Counted from the first letter of the stretch, positions 8,778-18,499 are shown. The stretch is 64,000 nucleotides of DNA from Butyrivibrio sp. XPD2002 (GCF_000423945.1 NZ_AUIY01000008.1:62001-126000); one strand, 5' to 3'. Numbers and translations: made by a program. Notes: generated by a model from the sequence alone, not told the origin.

Positions 8778-9164
8778 TTACTCTTTTTGCTGTCCAATAA
8801 TCACACCTGCACAATCGAATTTGCGTTCTTCCGTTCCAACCTCCGTTTCTCTAGATTTTCCATATTTTGTTATCATCTCAAGGCATGTTTCCACTGAATT
8901 AATTATTCCCAGCACTTCCTCTAAGCTGCAGTAGGGCTCTAAAATTTCATTCGAATTAGCAAAAACTATATCATATCTATAATCATGCTGATTATCGGAG
9001 CATCTTCTTGCCTGAAGGCAAAAACCATATTTCCGTAGCCTTCGTAGTTCCTGCGTCAGCCTCCACTCATCATTCTTCATAGCGAGCCTCTCTTTACTTG
9101 CTTTAACATTTTCAACTGTGCTGTTCAATATAATCATGTATTCTGTAAATGTATTATCGCACAT
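8778..9164 (-). CDS. Unrecognised small soluble protein
   Basis: This is a 128-residue frame with charged helices near the N-terminus (WRLTQELRRLRKYG) and a mixed segment after (YRYDIVFANSNEIL). The start is uncertain: the ATG at 9164 lacks a ribosome site, while an internal ATG at 9095 has AGAGAGG seven bases upstream and would give 105 residues. It follows the terminator of the 13-gene operon, so it is likely to be separately transcribed. No family is recognised. Confidence 0.5.
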   Translation of the reverse strand: MCDNTFTEYMIILNSTVENVKASKERLAMKNDEWRLTQELRRLRKYGFCLQARRCSDNQHDYRYDIVFANSNEILEPYCSLEEVLGIINSVETCLEMITKYGKSRETEVGTEERKFDCAGVIIGQQKE

Positions 9165-9237
9165 TTGTTCGGGTGCCGCTATTAAAGAATTATAAAAACT
9201 TAAATCTGATGCACAAAATTTTCAATGAACTCCCCAT

Positions 9238-9273
9238 AAAAATGAAATAAGCGGTCATAAGGCCGCCTATTTC
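9238..9273 (-). terminator. Intrinsic terminator ending the 13-gene operon
   Basis: Four bases after the stop at 9278 the minus strand forms an 11-bp stem with one wobble (9244-9254 with 9263-9273, loop of eight), directly followed by ATTTTTA. This is a strong factor-independent terminator. Confidence 0.8.
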
Positions 9274-9277
9274 TGCA

Positions 9278-11455
9278 TTATTCCTTTAATGTTTTTCCAC
9301 ATTCACCTAGAACAAAGACCAATTCTCTCATTGATCCTGTTCCAAAATATTGTAGTTTATAAATTTCCTCCTCACTTAGAGCACAAATCTCTCCCAAAGT
9401 ATTTATTCCTGCCCTTTTGAGACAATTATATGGTCTATCAGACAAACCAAGCTTCTCTACTGGAAGATCGTCACTAATAGAACCATCTTCATTAACATAC
9501 TGGCTATCTGGCGATTCTTTTAATCGCTCTGCCGCGGTTTTGGGCCTTCTAATAATAATGCTTTTATCTGCAAACTGCCTAAGAATATCTTCTATCTCCA
9601 ATTCCGGATCTACATATGGTTTTATTCTTCCTATTCTTGTAAAATGATGCAGCTTTCTTAGTCCTTTTTTCTCCAGCTGCCTTATTCGTTCACGTGATAA
9701 GCCAAATCCCTTACCAATTTCCTCGAGCGTATGTTTCTTACCATCCTCTATTCCAAACCTAAGGCGTATTATTTTTTCCTCTCGCTCTTTAAGACTTCCG
9801 AGAACTTCAAATAAAACACTCTCAAACTCTTCTTTAACGGATTCATCTATATCAACTTTGGGCATCCCTATTTCCTGCGCTTTTTTAGCACTTTTTGTAA
9901 CCGGGATATCATCTTCATCACCATCATCAACAACATGGTCTTCTATGAAATCTTCGCTAATTTCCTGAGTTGTATTATCGATAAGATCATAAGTATTAGG
10001 ATCAATATTCTTCAAAAAAGGTGATGCTTTATCTTTTACACATGTCACGACAAGTCGCTGCTGCGCTCTGGTCATAGCAACATAGGTCCTGTTTCTCTCC
10101 CTTACCTCATAGTCCTGTCTCTCTTTATCAATTTCAAGCCTATACAAATAGGAATATGGATAATTACCATCCACAAATTGCGGAATAATAACGCGGGTAA
10201 ACTCCAGGCCTTTTGCACTGTGAGTCGTAACAAGCTTAACACCAGGTCTTGTTATATTAAAATCCTGATCGCCCTTGATGAATTCTATTGGAATGCCAGC
10301 CTCCTTAAGCCAGGTTGCAATATTATCCAGCTGGTTATTCTTAGATGCAATAATCGCTATTGTCTGATCACTAAAGTCTTTCAACCATTTTTTTACAATA
10401 TCCAGCAATAAATTTTTTTCATCTTCTATGGATTTCAGCAGTACTACATTAGGCTTTGGCCCCTTAAACTTCGGAACCACATGATCACTCCTATCATCCT
10501 CAGATAGAAATTTATCGTTTCCTTTTCTTAAAGATTCCGCAAATCTGTCTATCTGCGCTGTAGTTCTCATGGATTGAGTAAGCCGTTTTATTGTAATATC
10601 TATTCCCAAATCTTTAGGAATCCACTGTTTATTATAAAGTTTCTGATTATTGTCCATAGCGATTGTCATATCTTCTCTAAAGATATTCATTACCGCTTTC
10701 ATCTGTGCCAGTGAAAAATCCTGAGCCTCATCAATCAGGACATGGTCATACAAATGCTTTGTAGATATCTGGTAACCGTGTCTTGCCACATAAAGTGCAA
10801 AATCTCCCCAGTCGACCATACCATTTTGCTTTAATATATGTCTGTAGCAACAAAATATGCGAAAAGCATCTGCTCTATCAGTCTCCGACATACGAAGATT
10901 TGTCCCACGCCCCTTTCTTTCCAGGGACATGTAATAATCATAGTCCACAGTAGTAACATTCATGGACTTCATCCACTCAATTTCTTCCTGCCAGAATGTT
11001 TCATCACATGCAGGATGATCCAAGAGACGGCATTTAGAGTTAGCTCTTCCATACTGTTTTAGAGCCTCACGAATAAACTGCTTCTGTGTTTTGTCATCAC
11101 AGACAGTTTTTCTATCCAACCCTATATCAACACAAATATCATAAAGGTGCTTATTAACGGTCTTCACCTTAATAAAACGTCTTCTATCACCATTTATACC
11201 AAGGATTTGCGCAGTAGCACTGGCAAGCGGCTTATTATATGTAAGCACAAGTACCTTATTATATGCCTTTGGATCATAGTTTTCTTCGTATTCTTCTATG
11301 TATTTCTTTGCTATATACTGTATTACAGTACTCTTTCCGCCTCCGGCATACGCCTTAATTACCAGCGTTTTGTCCCCGGAATAATCTGCACACCTCTGCT
11401 GCTCCTCTGTCAGTTTCAGCATCCTCTTTTGTGCATTCAAAAAAGTTCCATCCAT
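9278..11455 (-). CDS. UvrD-like helicase fused to sigma-70 region 4 and RNA polymerase alpha-CTD-like domain
   Basis: This 725-residue protein has three recognisable parts. Residues 1-500 are a superfamily 1A helicase: Walker A AYAGGGKST (35-43), LIDEAQDFS, RLTQSMRTT, TTHSAKGLEF and YVAMTRAQQRL. Residues about 550-620 match sigma-70 region 4, including TLEEIGKGFGLSRERIRQLE, the helix that reads -35 boxes. The last 60 residues match the alpha-subunit C-terminal domain (LGLSDRPYNCLKRAGINTLG), a helix-hairpin-helix module that binds DNA and regulators. The fusion suggests a helicase aimed at promoters or RNA polymerase, or simply reuse of two DNA-binding modules. ATG 11455, with GAGGGA upstream, is preferred over TTG 11470. 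It is the last gene of the operon. Confidence 0.9.
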   Translation of the reverse strand: MDGTFLNAQKRMLKLTEEQQRCADYSGDKTLVIKAYAGGGKSTVIQYIAKKYIEEYEENYDPKAYNKVLVLTYNKPLASATAQILGINGDRRRFIKVKTVNKHLYDICVDIGLDRKTVCDDKTQKQFIREALKQYGRANSKCRLLDHPACDETFWQEEIEWMKSMNVTTVDYDYYMSLERKGRGTNLRMSETDRADAFRIFCCYRHILKQNGMVDWGDFALYVARHGYQISTKHLYDHVLIDEAQDFSLAQMKAVMNIFREDMTIAMDNNQKLYNKQWIPKDLGIDITIKRLTQSMRTTAQIDRFAESLRKGNDKFLSEDDRSDHVVPKFKGPKPNVVLLKSIEDEKNLLLDIVKKWLKDFSDQTIAIIASKNNQLDNIATWLKEAGIPIEFIKGDQDFNITRPGVKLVTTHSAKGLEFTRVIIPQFVDGNYPYSYLYRLEIDKERQDYEVRERNRTYVAMTRAQQRLVVTCVKDKASPFLKNIDPNTYDLIDNTTQEISEDFIEDHVVDDGDEDDIPVTKSAKKAQEIGMPKVDIDESVKEEFESVLFEVLGSLKEREEKIIRLRFGIEDGKKHTLEEIGKGFGLSRERIRQLEKKGLRKLHHFTRIGRIKPYVDPELEIEDILRQFADKSIIIRRPKTAAERLKESPDSQYVNEDGSISDDLPVEKLGLSDRPYNCLKRAGINTLGEICALSEEEIYKLQYFGTGSMRELVFVLGECGKTLKE

Positions 11456-11466
11456 AGTAGTTTCCC

Positions 11467-11643
11467 TCAAAGATCCGCAAAATCATCATCGTTAAACGTA
11501 TTCATATCTCGCCTGAGTTTATCAGATTCTTCTTTGGATTCTTTGGTAATAGTTTTAGATGCTTCCTTAACCTGTCTGGTCATACCATCGCTTTTCGAAA
11601 CCCAGGATTTTGATACTTCCTTCCAAAAATCTCCATTAACCAT
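11467..11643 (-). CDS. 58-residue charged small protein
   Basis: A short frame sits exactly in the gap between two large genes. Its ATG overlaps the last codons of the AddB-like gene (stop at 11636), and its TGA lies 11 bases before the next start. AGGGAGAAGG precedes the ATG. The product (MVNGDFWKEVSKSWVSK at the N-terminus, acidic DDDFADL at the C-terminus) has a central Lys/Glu/Ser-rich helix. Placement and ribosome site argue that it is a real translationally coupled gene, perhaps a bridge between the AddB-like and UvrD-like proteins. Confidence 0.6.
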   Translation of the reverse strand: MVNGDFWKEVSKSWVSKSDGMTRQVKEASKTITKESKEESDKLRRDMNTFNDDDFADL

Positions 11644-14308
11644 AGACCTTCTCCCTGTCTCTTGGAAAAACAGAATACTTGCAGTTATCCGCGTTTGGAC
11701 AAAATGCGCAAGGATGTGACTTCCTTATCTTGCCTTCTGGTGTATAAGCAAAACCAGGCTTTGTAAACTTCATACTCTTCTTACCCTCTTCAGAATCCAG
11801 CTTTGCATATGCCTTGAGTGCTTCCTTTCTTCCTGAATAATCCGGGAAGTGCGTTCTAAGCCGCTGCTCCGTATAATAAAGTCCGCCACACAAATCTCTT
11901 CCAACTATTGCCTCATCCTCTTCCGTATAATCCTTTCGGTCTGCTGTTAGATAATCGTAAATCTGTCGTTTAGCTGACTTTTTTATAGCCGGGAACAAAT
12001 CCATTACATTCTGATAAACATCTTCAATTTTAACGTTCTTATCTTTCATGGCATTAGAAATAGCCACAATAAGCGATGTAATAGAGAAGCTCTGCATGAA
12101 TTCATCCTGGAAGCTTGGTGCATCATCTACAATATATCCATATAAATACCTTAACGGACAAACTCCATAATCCATTTTGGCTTCCTTGGGAATCTCTTGA
12201 GTCAGATCATCAGAGCAATGCTCCGTAATCTTGGCATCTATCATTTCTGCATCTTCAACCTGCTTCCATTTAACTCCTTTTTTCCTGGGTCCAAAATATT
12301 TAACATCTATAGCACTCCTTATAAGTCCAATATAAGGGGACTCTGCCCTCTTCTTTCCTCTTATCTCAGACACCCATGATATAGATACGTTCCGATGCTT
12401 AAGAGCTGAATACATGAAATATCTATTTGCAAGGGATGAATTTTCCGCCGTATACAGCCAGCATTTCAGCAGTTCGTTTTTCTTCTTTTCATAACTATTC
12501 TTTAAAATATTTTCATTAAGTGGCCAGGGATATGCCCCCTTACCTCCGGGCATGCTATCATTGTCACATAAACAGATATGAATCCCATTTTTCTTCTTAG
12601 TAATATGTGCAGAATCTACATGGTACATCGACATGACAGCCCAGTTTCTTCCCTTTATCTCACCGTCATCAAATGTACCTTCAAGATATAATTCCAAAGC
12701 TCTCGCTGCATCAGCAGGAAAACATTTAATTCTTGTATTATTATCTGTATTCAGCTTATACAGAATCTTCCTGGCAATTTCTCGCTCCAACTCTGATACT
12801 TCATCTGTAACTACACATCCATCCAGAATCTTATTTAATCTACGGATATGTTCAGAAATATTTATTTCCCTGTTATCTACAAAAAGCTCCCGCGCTATAA
12901 ATAAAAGATGCTTTATAAGCACAATAATGCCTTTTACTCGTTCTACCGGAACAGAGAACTGACTAAAATCAGACAAAGGATTTCCCATCATCTGCTGCCA
13001 CCTGTATGCATCCTTATCTGATCCTTTAGCAGTTTTCCAAAGGCAGTTTTTCTCTATGTCTTCAAGTTCTTCTAATCGTGTCTCCCAATCAGAGATCCTA
13101 TTACAATCCCTGAAAAATGGCATGATCTTCGTAAGATCACTTACATAATCCTTGCCCGAATATTCCCCATGGGTAAGCCATCCGGATGAAAAACACTCAA
13201 GCAGACTGTACTCCGAAAGACAGATTGCGTTCTCGTTCTCATCCCACATATCATTGATATTCCATATGAATTTACCAATCGGGAAAGCCATTAGCTTTCT
13301 TTCACCATATAGCCTCGGATAAAACGCTTTTACAATCTCATTTGCTTCGTTACTTCCTGCAGAATACACGCCCTCACCATGGTCAGCACTCCATGCAATA
13401 CCATTGGAAAAATCTATGAGGGATCCATATTCTCTAATAGTAACCTTACCTTCCCTATTAACCTTTGGTTTTCTGCCTTCAAAAATATCGCCACATGGAT
13501 CTTCCTTATTTGTTACTGCACTGACCCATTTATTCATAGGCTCATATTTTTTATTTTCACCATAGGTTTTCTTCCAAATTTCATAGGCAAATGGATAACG
13601 TGAATCATAAGGAAACAAAAAAATAAGCTCGATCCCTGTCTTTTCCATAGCCTGTAAAAATCTCTCCTGAAAAGGTGTTATATAGTACAAACCATGTATT
13701 ACTATTTTTGATATTTTTCTCTGAGGCGAAAATCCATATGCATTATTAAGCAATTCCTGCATGAGTTCAGGCTTTTCTATAGATTCAATCCGCTCTCTTA
13801 ACTGCGGAAGTCCGAAAATATTTTCATCATATATGCTGCTATCAAGAAGTTTTTTCCATATTTGTATCAGGAGTTCTACATTCTGATCCCCAAAAGTATA
13901 CAATTCGTTTGTACTTACCCCAGCAGCCTCAAGTCTGCTTATGGAATTGAAAATGCCACCAACATTTTTGATACATCCAAGAAGCCATTTCTGCTCATAA
14001 ATATCATCTGAATCATCGATTAAATCTTGAATCATTTTTGAAATCAAGGAATATATAGCAAATTTATTTGCATCCTCAGCCCAGCTCCCTTCTATGGCTC
14101 CCTGAAGTTCATTCATGGAAATCGCATGGAAATCCAGAGCATAGTCAAAAAGGCCATCCCATTCGTTTTCATGCCTTGGTCTATCATTTTTCAATGCCCA
14201 TCGCATATCGTTAGAGGCAACAATCTGAGGTATGCTCTTGATCTCACTCCAAAAACTGCATTTTCCAAGGTTATTTAATTCAGTATAGGTGTATACTTTT
14301 CTTGCCAT
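11636..14308 (-). CDS. AddB-like Fe-S protein lacking visible nuclease motifs
   Basis: This 890-residue protein resembles AddB/RexB helicase-nuclease subunits. A segment near residue 220 (KIVIHGLYYITPFQERFL) matches the AddB-type helicase-derived core. The C-terminus has the four-Cys Fe-S signature: C717 in GVCPLRYLYG, then C867, C870 and C876 in PCAFCPNADNC, the Cx2Cx5C spacing of AddB. The 150 residues between C717 and C867 are far fewer than in AddB, and I see no DxxGxxDRID or DYKTG motif, so the nuclease is probably dead or reduced to a DNA-end clamp. It sits four bases after the PRTase-UvrD gene, consistent with an AddAB-like pair. Confidence 0.7.
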   Translation of the reverse strand: MARKVYTYTELNNLGKCSFWSEIKSIPQIVASNDMRWALKNDRPRHENEWDGLFDYALDFHAISMNELQGAIEGSWAEDANKFAIYSLISKMIQDLIDDSDDIYEQKWLLGCIKNVGGIFNSISRLEAAGVSTNELYTFGDQNVELLIQIWKKLLDSSIYDENIFGLPQLRERIESIEKPELMQELLNNAYGFSPQRKISKIVIHGLYYITPFQERFLQAMEKTGIELIFLFPYDSRYPFAYEIWKKTYGENKKYEPMNKWVSAVTNKEDPCGDIFEGRKPKVNREGKVTIREYGSLIDFSNGIAWSADHGEGVYSAGSNEANEIVKAFYPRLYGERKLMAFPIGKFIWNINDMWDENENAICLSEYSLLECFSSGWLTHGEYSGKDYVSDLTKIMPFFRDCNRISDWETRLEELEDIEKNCLWKTAKGSDKDAYRWQQMMGNPLSDFSQFSVPVERVKGIIVLIKHLLFIARELFVDNREINISEHIRRLNKILDGCVVTDEVSELEREIARKILYKLNTDNNTRIKCFPADAARALELYLEGTFDDGEIKGRNWAVMSMYHVDSAHITKKKNGIHICLCDNDSMPGGKGAYPWPLNENILKNSYEKKKNELLKCWLYTAENSSLANRYFMYSALKHRNVSISWVSEIRGKKRAESPYIGLIRSAIDVKYFGPRKKGVKWKQVEDAEMIDAKITEHCSDDLTQEIPKEAKMDYGVCPLRYLYGYIVDDAPSFQDEFMQSFSITSLIVAISNAMKDKNVKIEDVYQNVMDLFPAIKKSAKRQIYDYLTADRKDYTEEDEAIVGRDLCGGLYYTEQRLRTHFPDYSGRKEALKAYAKLDSEEGKKSMKFTKPGFAYTPEGKIRKSHPCAFCPNADNCKYSVFPRDREKVYG

Positions 14309-14312
14309 ATCC

Positions 14313-17300
14313 TTATAATCCTATATAGCTGGCCCAAGTATCTTCCTTAGGTCGCATTGGTTCGATAACAATAAGCTTGTTTATTGCCCTCGTCATGGCA
14401 ACATACAAAATTCGATGTTCTTCCGCCCTATCCTTAAACACTTTCATCTCATGCATATCCGTGTAGAATTCATTTTGGAAATTTAATCCGCCTCCGTTCC
14501 ATCCCACTCGAAGATCCTTGGTATCAATAATCATTTCCATTCTTTCTTTCGTCGAGAGCTTTTTCCCAGTGTAAGGAAGGATTATTGTGTCAAACTCCAA
14601 TCCCTTTGATTTATGTGTAGTCACGCACAGAACACTTTTATAATCATTATCATTCCTGGTCTCAGGTTCTTCTTCCTCACGGTTCGTAGCTATCTGTGAT
14701 TTTAAGAAAACATAGAGCACATATAGGCTAAGCCTCTCGTCACTGAAATTACTTTGTATAAGCTCAATGAGCTTCTCAAGGTTTGCTTTATATTGTGACG
14801 CCCTGGCATAAGTTACTGCTTTAGCATTCTCTTCATCCCAGCCATCATCAAGAAGGGCTCTCCTTGTATTAACAATAAAGTTCTCGACTACCGGAATCTG
14901 TTCAACTATGTCCTTCAAAACTGAAATAATTGGTCTTAACCTTAGTCCGTTCCTATAGTTATCCCACTTTGTTTTCCTAATAAAATCAGACAGATATAAA
15001 CATAATTGCTCTTTATCCCCGTTTAACGCCTCCATTGCCTTAATGTCTATAGTTCCGACATCCCCAGCATAAGGCGTCATCAAGAAATTAAACATATGCT
15101 TCGGTTCATTTTCAAATAAGAAGGAGCATATAAGAGCATAAAAATCCCTCACTGCTTCGCTTTTATAAAAATAGCCTTCCCTCTTCGTTACGTTTGGAAT
15201 CTTATGCTTTCTTAGGAGCATGGACAACTGATCCAGCTGGCCATTGGTTCTTGTCAGCAGTACAACCCTAAATTTCTCATCAATTTTTTTGCCTGCCTCT
15301 TTTAATTTCTCGACCCTATCCATAAGATCGTCAAGGGCTTTCTGTGTATTCTCTGCTATTTCTCTCGCTGAAGGCTGCGATGGATCTTCAAAAAGAGTCT
15401 GTCTTCTTTCAAAGAAATCCTCAGTCTTCTCCTTATCTTCCTCGCTCTCTGAAAGTATTACCCCGTCTGGTTTTTCTGGTTCGAGGCAATGATATATTAT
15501 AAGTCCGCCACAGGCATCCTTATTTAATGGAACTACTGGCGCATCATATTTAAGCATCTCAGAGCTTCCCCATCTGGCAAAGATTTTGTCCATTGATTGC
15601 ATGAGGGCTTCTGCAGTTCTATAGTTATTTTTAAGTGAAAAATCTATATGACCAGTGCAGTTTCCATTTCCATCAAGCGCTTTATACAGCGTTTGAAATG
15701 CTTCGTCATTTGCACCTCTAAAGCCATAGATACTCTGTTTTACGTCACCAACAACAAAGAGCTTTGTCCCTGTTAGTTTTACCAACTGATTTGCAACATC
15801 TATCTGAGATAAATCTGTATCCTGGAATTCATCTATAAAAAGATACTTCATTCCAAGCCCAGATAATGGACTTTCACTAGCATCATCTCTTTCTTTCTGC
15901 TTTATGAATTCCCCAAGAACCATCTGCAGATCCCTTATAATATCACTCAAGGATATAGCATCCATCTTACGCTTTACTTCGAAAAACTCATCATCAAGCT
16001 TAGGGATTATTTCCTTTGCAAACTTACCGAACTTGTTTGATTCTTCATTAGGGAATGTCTCTCCCCATTTCAGGTTATGAATTGCCTCATGTGACAGACC
16101 AACCTTTGCACACTCATCCCAGAACATATCTATCAGAGCCTTCGTCGTATAATACTGCTCTCCAACCTGATCTTTTATGGAAGAATCTGTTTCCAGCAGG
16201 TTATCCATATATTCAAATATCAGATCGTTACGATCTTTCTTGAAGCTCTTTATACAAAGATTCCCAGTAAATCCCTGCTTAATGCCGTACTTCCGAAGCA
16301 CTTCATAAGAAAAACTATGAATAGTACTGATATTCATCTGGGACTGTTCTTCGACCCACCTGAAATACTTAACATTTCCAGTCAAATGATATCGGTTCAA
16401 CAAGTTATCCTGAAGCCTGCGGTTCATCTCCTCTGTGGCATCATTAGTGAACGTGATCATATAAATATCGTACATATGAAGCCCCGGAACAGTGTGCATA
16501 AGATACATTATTCTGTCTATCATTACAGAGGTTTTGCCAGTGCCAGCACTTGCCTGAACAACAATATGTTCATCGGGGCTACAATGCTCAACCCTATACT
16601 GAGCTGCATTAAAAGATGGGCATGCTGATTCCAGCCTACTAATAAGGCCAGACTCATCATTCCCATCTATCACAATTCCCTTATATCCGCTCACAACAAA
16701 AACCTGAAGTAAGCGCGCTTTGATATATTTCTTACTATTATCTATACCTTTAAGTGCTTCGACAGACGCAGCATCACCAAACCATAAAACCTTAATACCA
16801 TAATCGATCCATTTTTTTATGCTATCAAGATATTCAGACAGACTTTGTCCACACAAAAGCACTGAGTACTTCGCACCAAGCTCATGAGAGTATTCTTTCT
16901 CATACTTTATAGAGCTTATGGGCAAAATACTATCTTTCTTCTCTTCTTTCTGTTCACGCTCCGTATTATCCAGCTCATTGTCACCGATTTCATCATTTTG
17001 AAGATCTGTTTTTGCCGTACCTTCACAGGTTCTACCAAGCGTTATGGCATAAATATCCTTAACGCCTTTTTCTTTAAGCAGTCTCTTCACAGCCTCCATG
17101 GTATTCCCGGTAGTAGTTATATCATCGAATACCACAACCATTTTATCTGTCAGATTATAGCCTGCGTATAGCGCCATGGTATCAAGAAGTCCTTTTACAC
17201 TCCTATCTCCACCACCTGACAATTTCTCATGGGTCTTTGTCCTGAGTATAAGATTCCACGCATTCTTACACCCAAACTCATCGCAAACACTACTTGCAAG

Positions 17301-17564
17301 AAACTTAAGTGCATCGCTATATATATCTTTTTCATGTGAAGGAACGATGCAGACAATAGCATCAGATAAGGCTTCTCGCCTTTTTTTGAAATATACATCA
17401 ATAGCACCCTTAATATCAGTGCATAAAAAAGCAACGGCATAGTCATCATTATCCTTGAATTTAAGAATATTCTCACTTACGCCGTTATGCTCTGCATATC
17501 TTGACGGATAGTAATCATAAAGATATAGAATTCCAGAATCAGTACGTTTGAACTCCAATTTCAA
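14313..17564 (-). CDS. Phosphoribosyltransferase-UvrD helicase fusion
   Basis: Residues 1-200 are a type I phosphoribosyltransferase with the PRPP-binding loop VVVFDDITTTGNT at 143-155, similar in kind to ComF. An acidic linker and an unrecognised region follow (about 200-320). The rest is a UvrD/Rep-type superfamily 1A helicase: Walker A ASAGTGKTS (338-346), FIDEFQDTDLSQ, VGDVKQSIYGFRGAN, TTHKSKGLEFD and YVAMTRAINKL. There is no C-terminal nuclease such as AddA carries. The TTG start overlaps the DprA stop by four bases (TTGA), so translation is coupled; a TTG two codons later has better spacing to GGGTGA. With DprA before it and an AddB-like protein after, it likely works on DNA ends. Confidence 0.9.
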   Translation of the reverse strand: MKLEFKRTDSGILYLYDYYPSRYAEHNGVSENILKFKDNDDYAVAFLCTDIKGAIDVYFKKRREALSDAIVCIVPSHEKDIYSDALKFLASSVCDEFGCKNAWNLILRTKTHEKLSGGGDRSVKGLLDTMALYAGYNLTDKMVVVFDDITTTGNTMEAVKRLLKEKGVKDIYAITLGRTCEGTAKTDLQNDEIGDNELDNTEREQKEEKKDSILPISSIKYEKEYSHELGAKYSVLLCGQSLSEYLDSIKKWIDYGIKVLWFGDAASVEALKGIDNSKKYIKARLLQVFVVSGYKGIVIDGNDESGLISRLESACPSFNAAQYRVEHCSPDEHIVVQASAGTGKTSVMIDRIMYLMHTVPGLHMYDIYMITFTNDATEEMNRRLQDNLLNRYHLTGNVKYFRWVEEQSQMNISTIHSFSYEVLRKYGIKQGFTGNLCIKSFKKDRNDLIFEYMDNLLETDSSIKDQVGEQYYTTKALIDMFWDECAKVGLSHEAIHNLKWGETFPNEESNKFGKFAKEIIPKLDDEFFEVKRKMDAISLSDIIRDLQMVLGEFIKQKERDDASESPLSGLGMKYLFIDEFQDTDLSQIDVANQLVKLTGTKLFVVGDVKQSIYGFRGANDEAFQTLYKALDGNGNCTGHIDFSLKNNYRTAEALMQSMDKIFARWGSSEMLKYDAPVVPLNKDACGGLIIYHCLEPEKPDGVILSESEEDKEKTEDFFERRQTLFEDPSQPSAREIAENTQKALDDLMDRVEKLKEAGKKIDEKFRVVLLTRTNGQLDQLSMLLRKHKIPNVTKREGYFYKSEAVRDFYALICSFLFENEPKHMFNFLMTPYAGDVGTIDIKAMEALNGDKEQLCLYLSDFIRKTKWDNYRNGLRLRPIISVLKDIVEQIPVVENFIVNTRRALLDDGWDEENAKAVTYARASQYKANLEKLIELIQSNFSDERLSLYVLYVFLKSQIATNREEEEPETRNDNDYKSVLCVTTHKSKGLEFDTIILPYTGKKLSTKERMEMIIDTKDLRVGWNGGGLNFQNEFYTDMHEMKVFKDRAEEHRILYVAMTRAINKLIVIEPMRPKEDTWASYIGL

Positions 17565-18499
17565 TCACCCATAATATCAAATATAGTCATTTGAACAGGT
17601 TCTTCAGTACCTTCTGATTCCCTCAATGATTCTAAAAACTTTCCAAGCTCCTCCGTATCGCTTATGGAAAATCCATCCTTACTCTCTATTATATACCTAT
17701 TTCCAGAAAAATCTCCAATCGCATTATTTCCAGGGTTATAAACACCAATTTGGCGATGCATTTTTGCAGCCGCGTTAACCGTGTGCATGGTTCCACTCTT
17801 CATACCACACTGCATAACAAGCGTCGCATCCCCAAGTGCTGCAATAATGGCATCCCTCTCAACAAAGGTGTACTGCGTAGCTTTCGTATCCGGCGGATAC
17901 TCTGAAATCAATGCTCCTCCTGTAGCCAATATCTCTTCACAAAGAGCTTTGTTTTCTTCCGGAACAATATGATCAAATCCACACGGTAACATCGCAACTG
18001 TTTTACCCCCGGAATCAATGCACGCTTTATGTGCAATAGTATCGCATCCTGCTGCCAAGCCACTGACAATCACACGTTCAGAACGCTCAATAGTTGCTTT
18101 TACGAAAGACAACTCTTTTTTAGCAGTATTTTCCACCGGAACACGTGTTCCAACAATTGCTATGTTTTTTTCGTCTAGCACGGTTATATCGCCTTTAACA
18201 TATATGATGCAGGGGCGTTTATTACCCAGGGCATTCAGCTTCTTAGGATATTCGGGATCCAAGATTGTATATACTTGCAAATCACTTCTATCTAAAATCT
18301 CGTCATATATCTTATTAGAGATTTCTATGGCTTGATTAACACTATCCTCATCAGCCTTTGCTTCACTGGCTAACACAAGATCTTTTAATACATCTATCTC
18401 ATTATTCTTAAGCAAATACTGAAGATAGAACTTACTAACCCTGGCATTTCCAACTCCGCTTATAGCCCTAAGAAAAAGTATTTCTCTGAGTTTTTCCAT
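17561..18499 (-). CDS. DprA/Smf-like DNA-processing protein
   Basis: This is a 312-residue member of the DprA/Smf family (SLOG-type Rossmann fold). Key motifs are VGTRVPVENTAKKEL, SGLAAGCDTIAHKA and the distal GMKSGTMHTVNAA, which form the nucleotide-binding-like pocket. The N-terminal 90 residues resemble the helical SAM-like part of DprA. Housekeeping DprA binds single-stranded DNA and loads RecA during transformation. This copy lies inside a defence-type operon and is coupled to a PRTase-helicase, so it may instead sense single-stranded DNA or a nucleotide signal. Confidence 0.88.
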   Translation of the reverse strand: MEKLREILFLRAISGVGNARVSKFYLQYLLKNNEIDVLKDLVLASEAKADEDSVNQAIEISNKIYDEILDRSDLQVYTILDPEYPKKLNALGNKRPCIIYVKGDITVLDEKNIAIVGTRVPVENTAKKELSFVKATIERSERVIVSGLAAGCDTIAHKACIDSGGKTVAMLPCGFDHIVPEENKALCEEILATGGALISEYPPDTKATQYTFVERDAIIAALGDATLVMQCGMKSGTMHTVNAAAKMHRQIGVYNPGNNAIGDFSGNRYIIESKDGFSISDTEELGKFLESLRESEGTEEPVQMTIFDIMGD

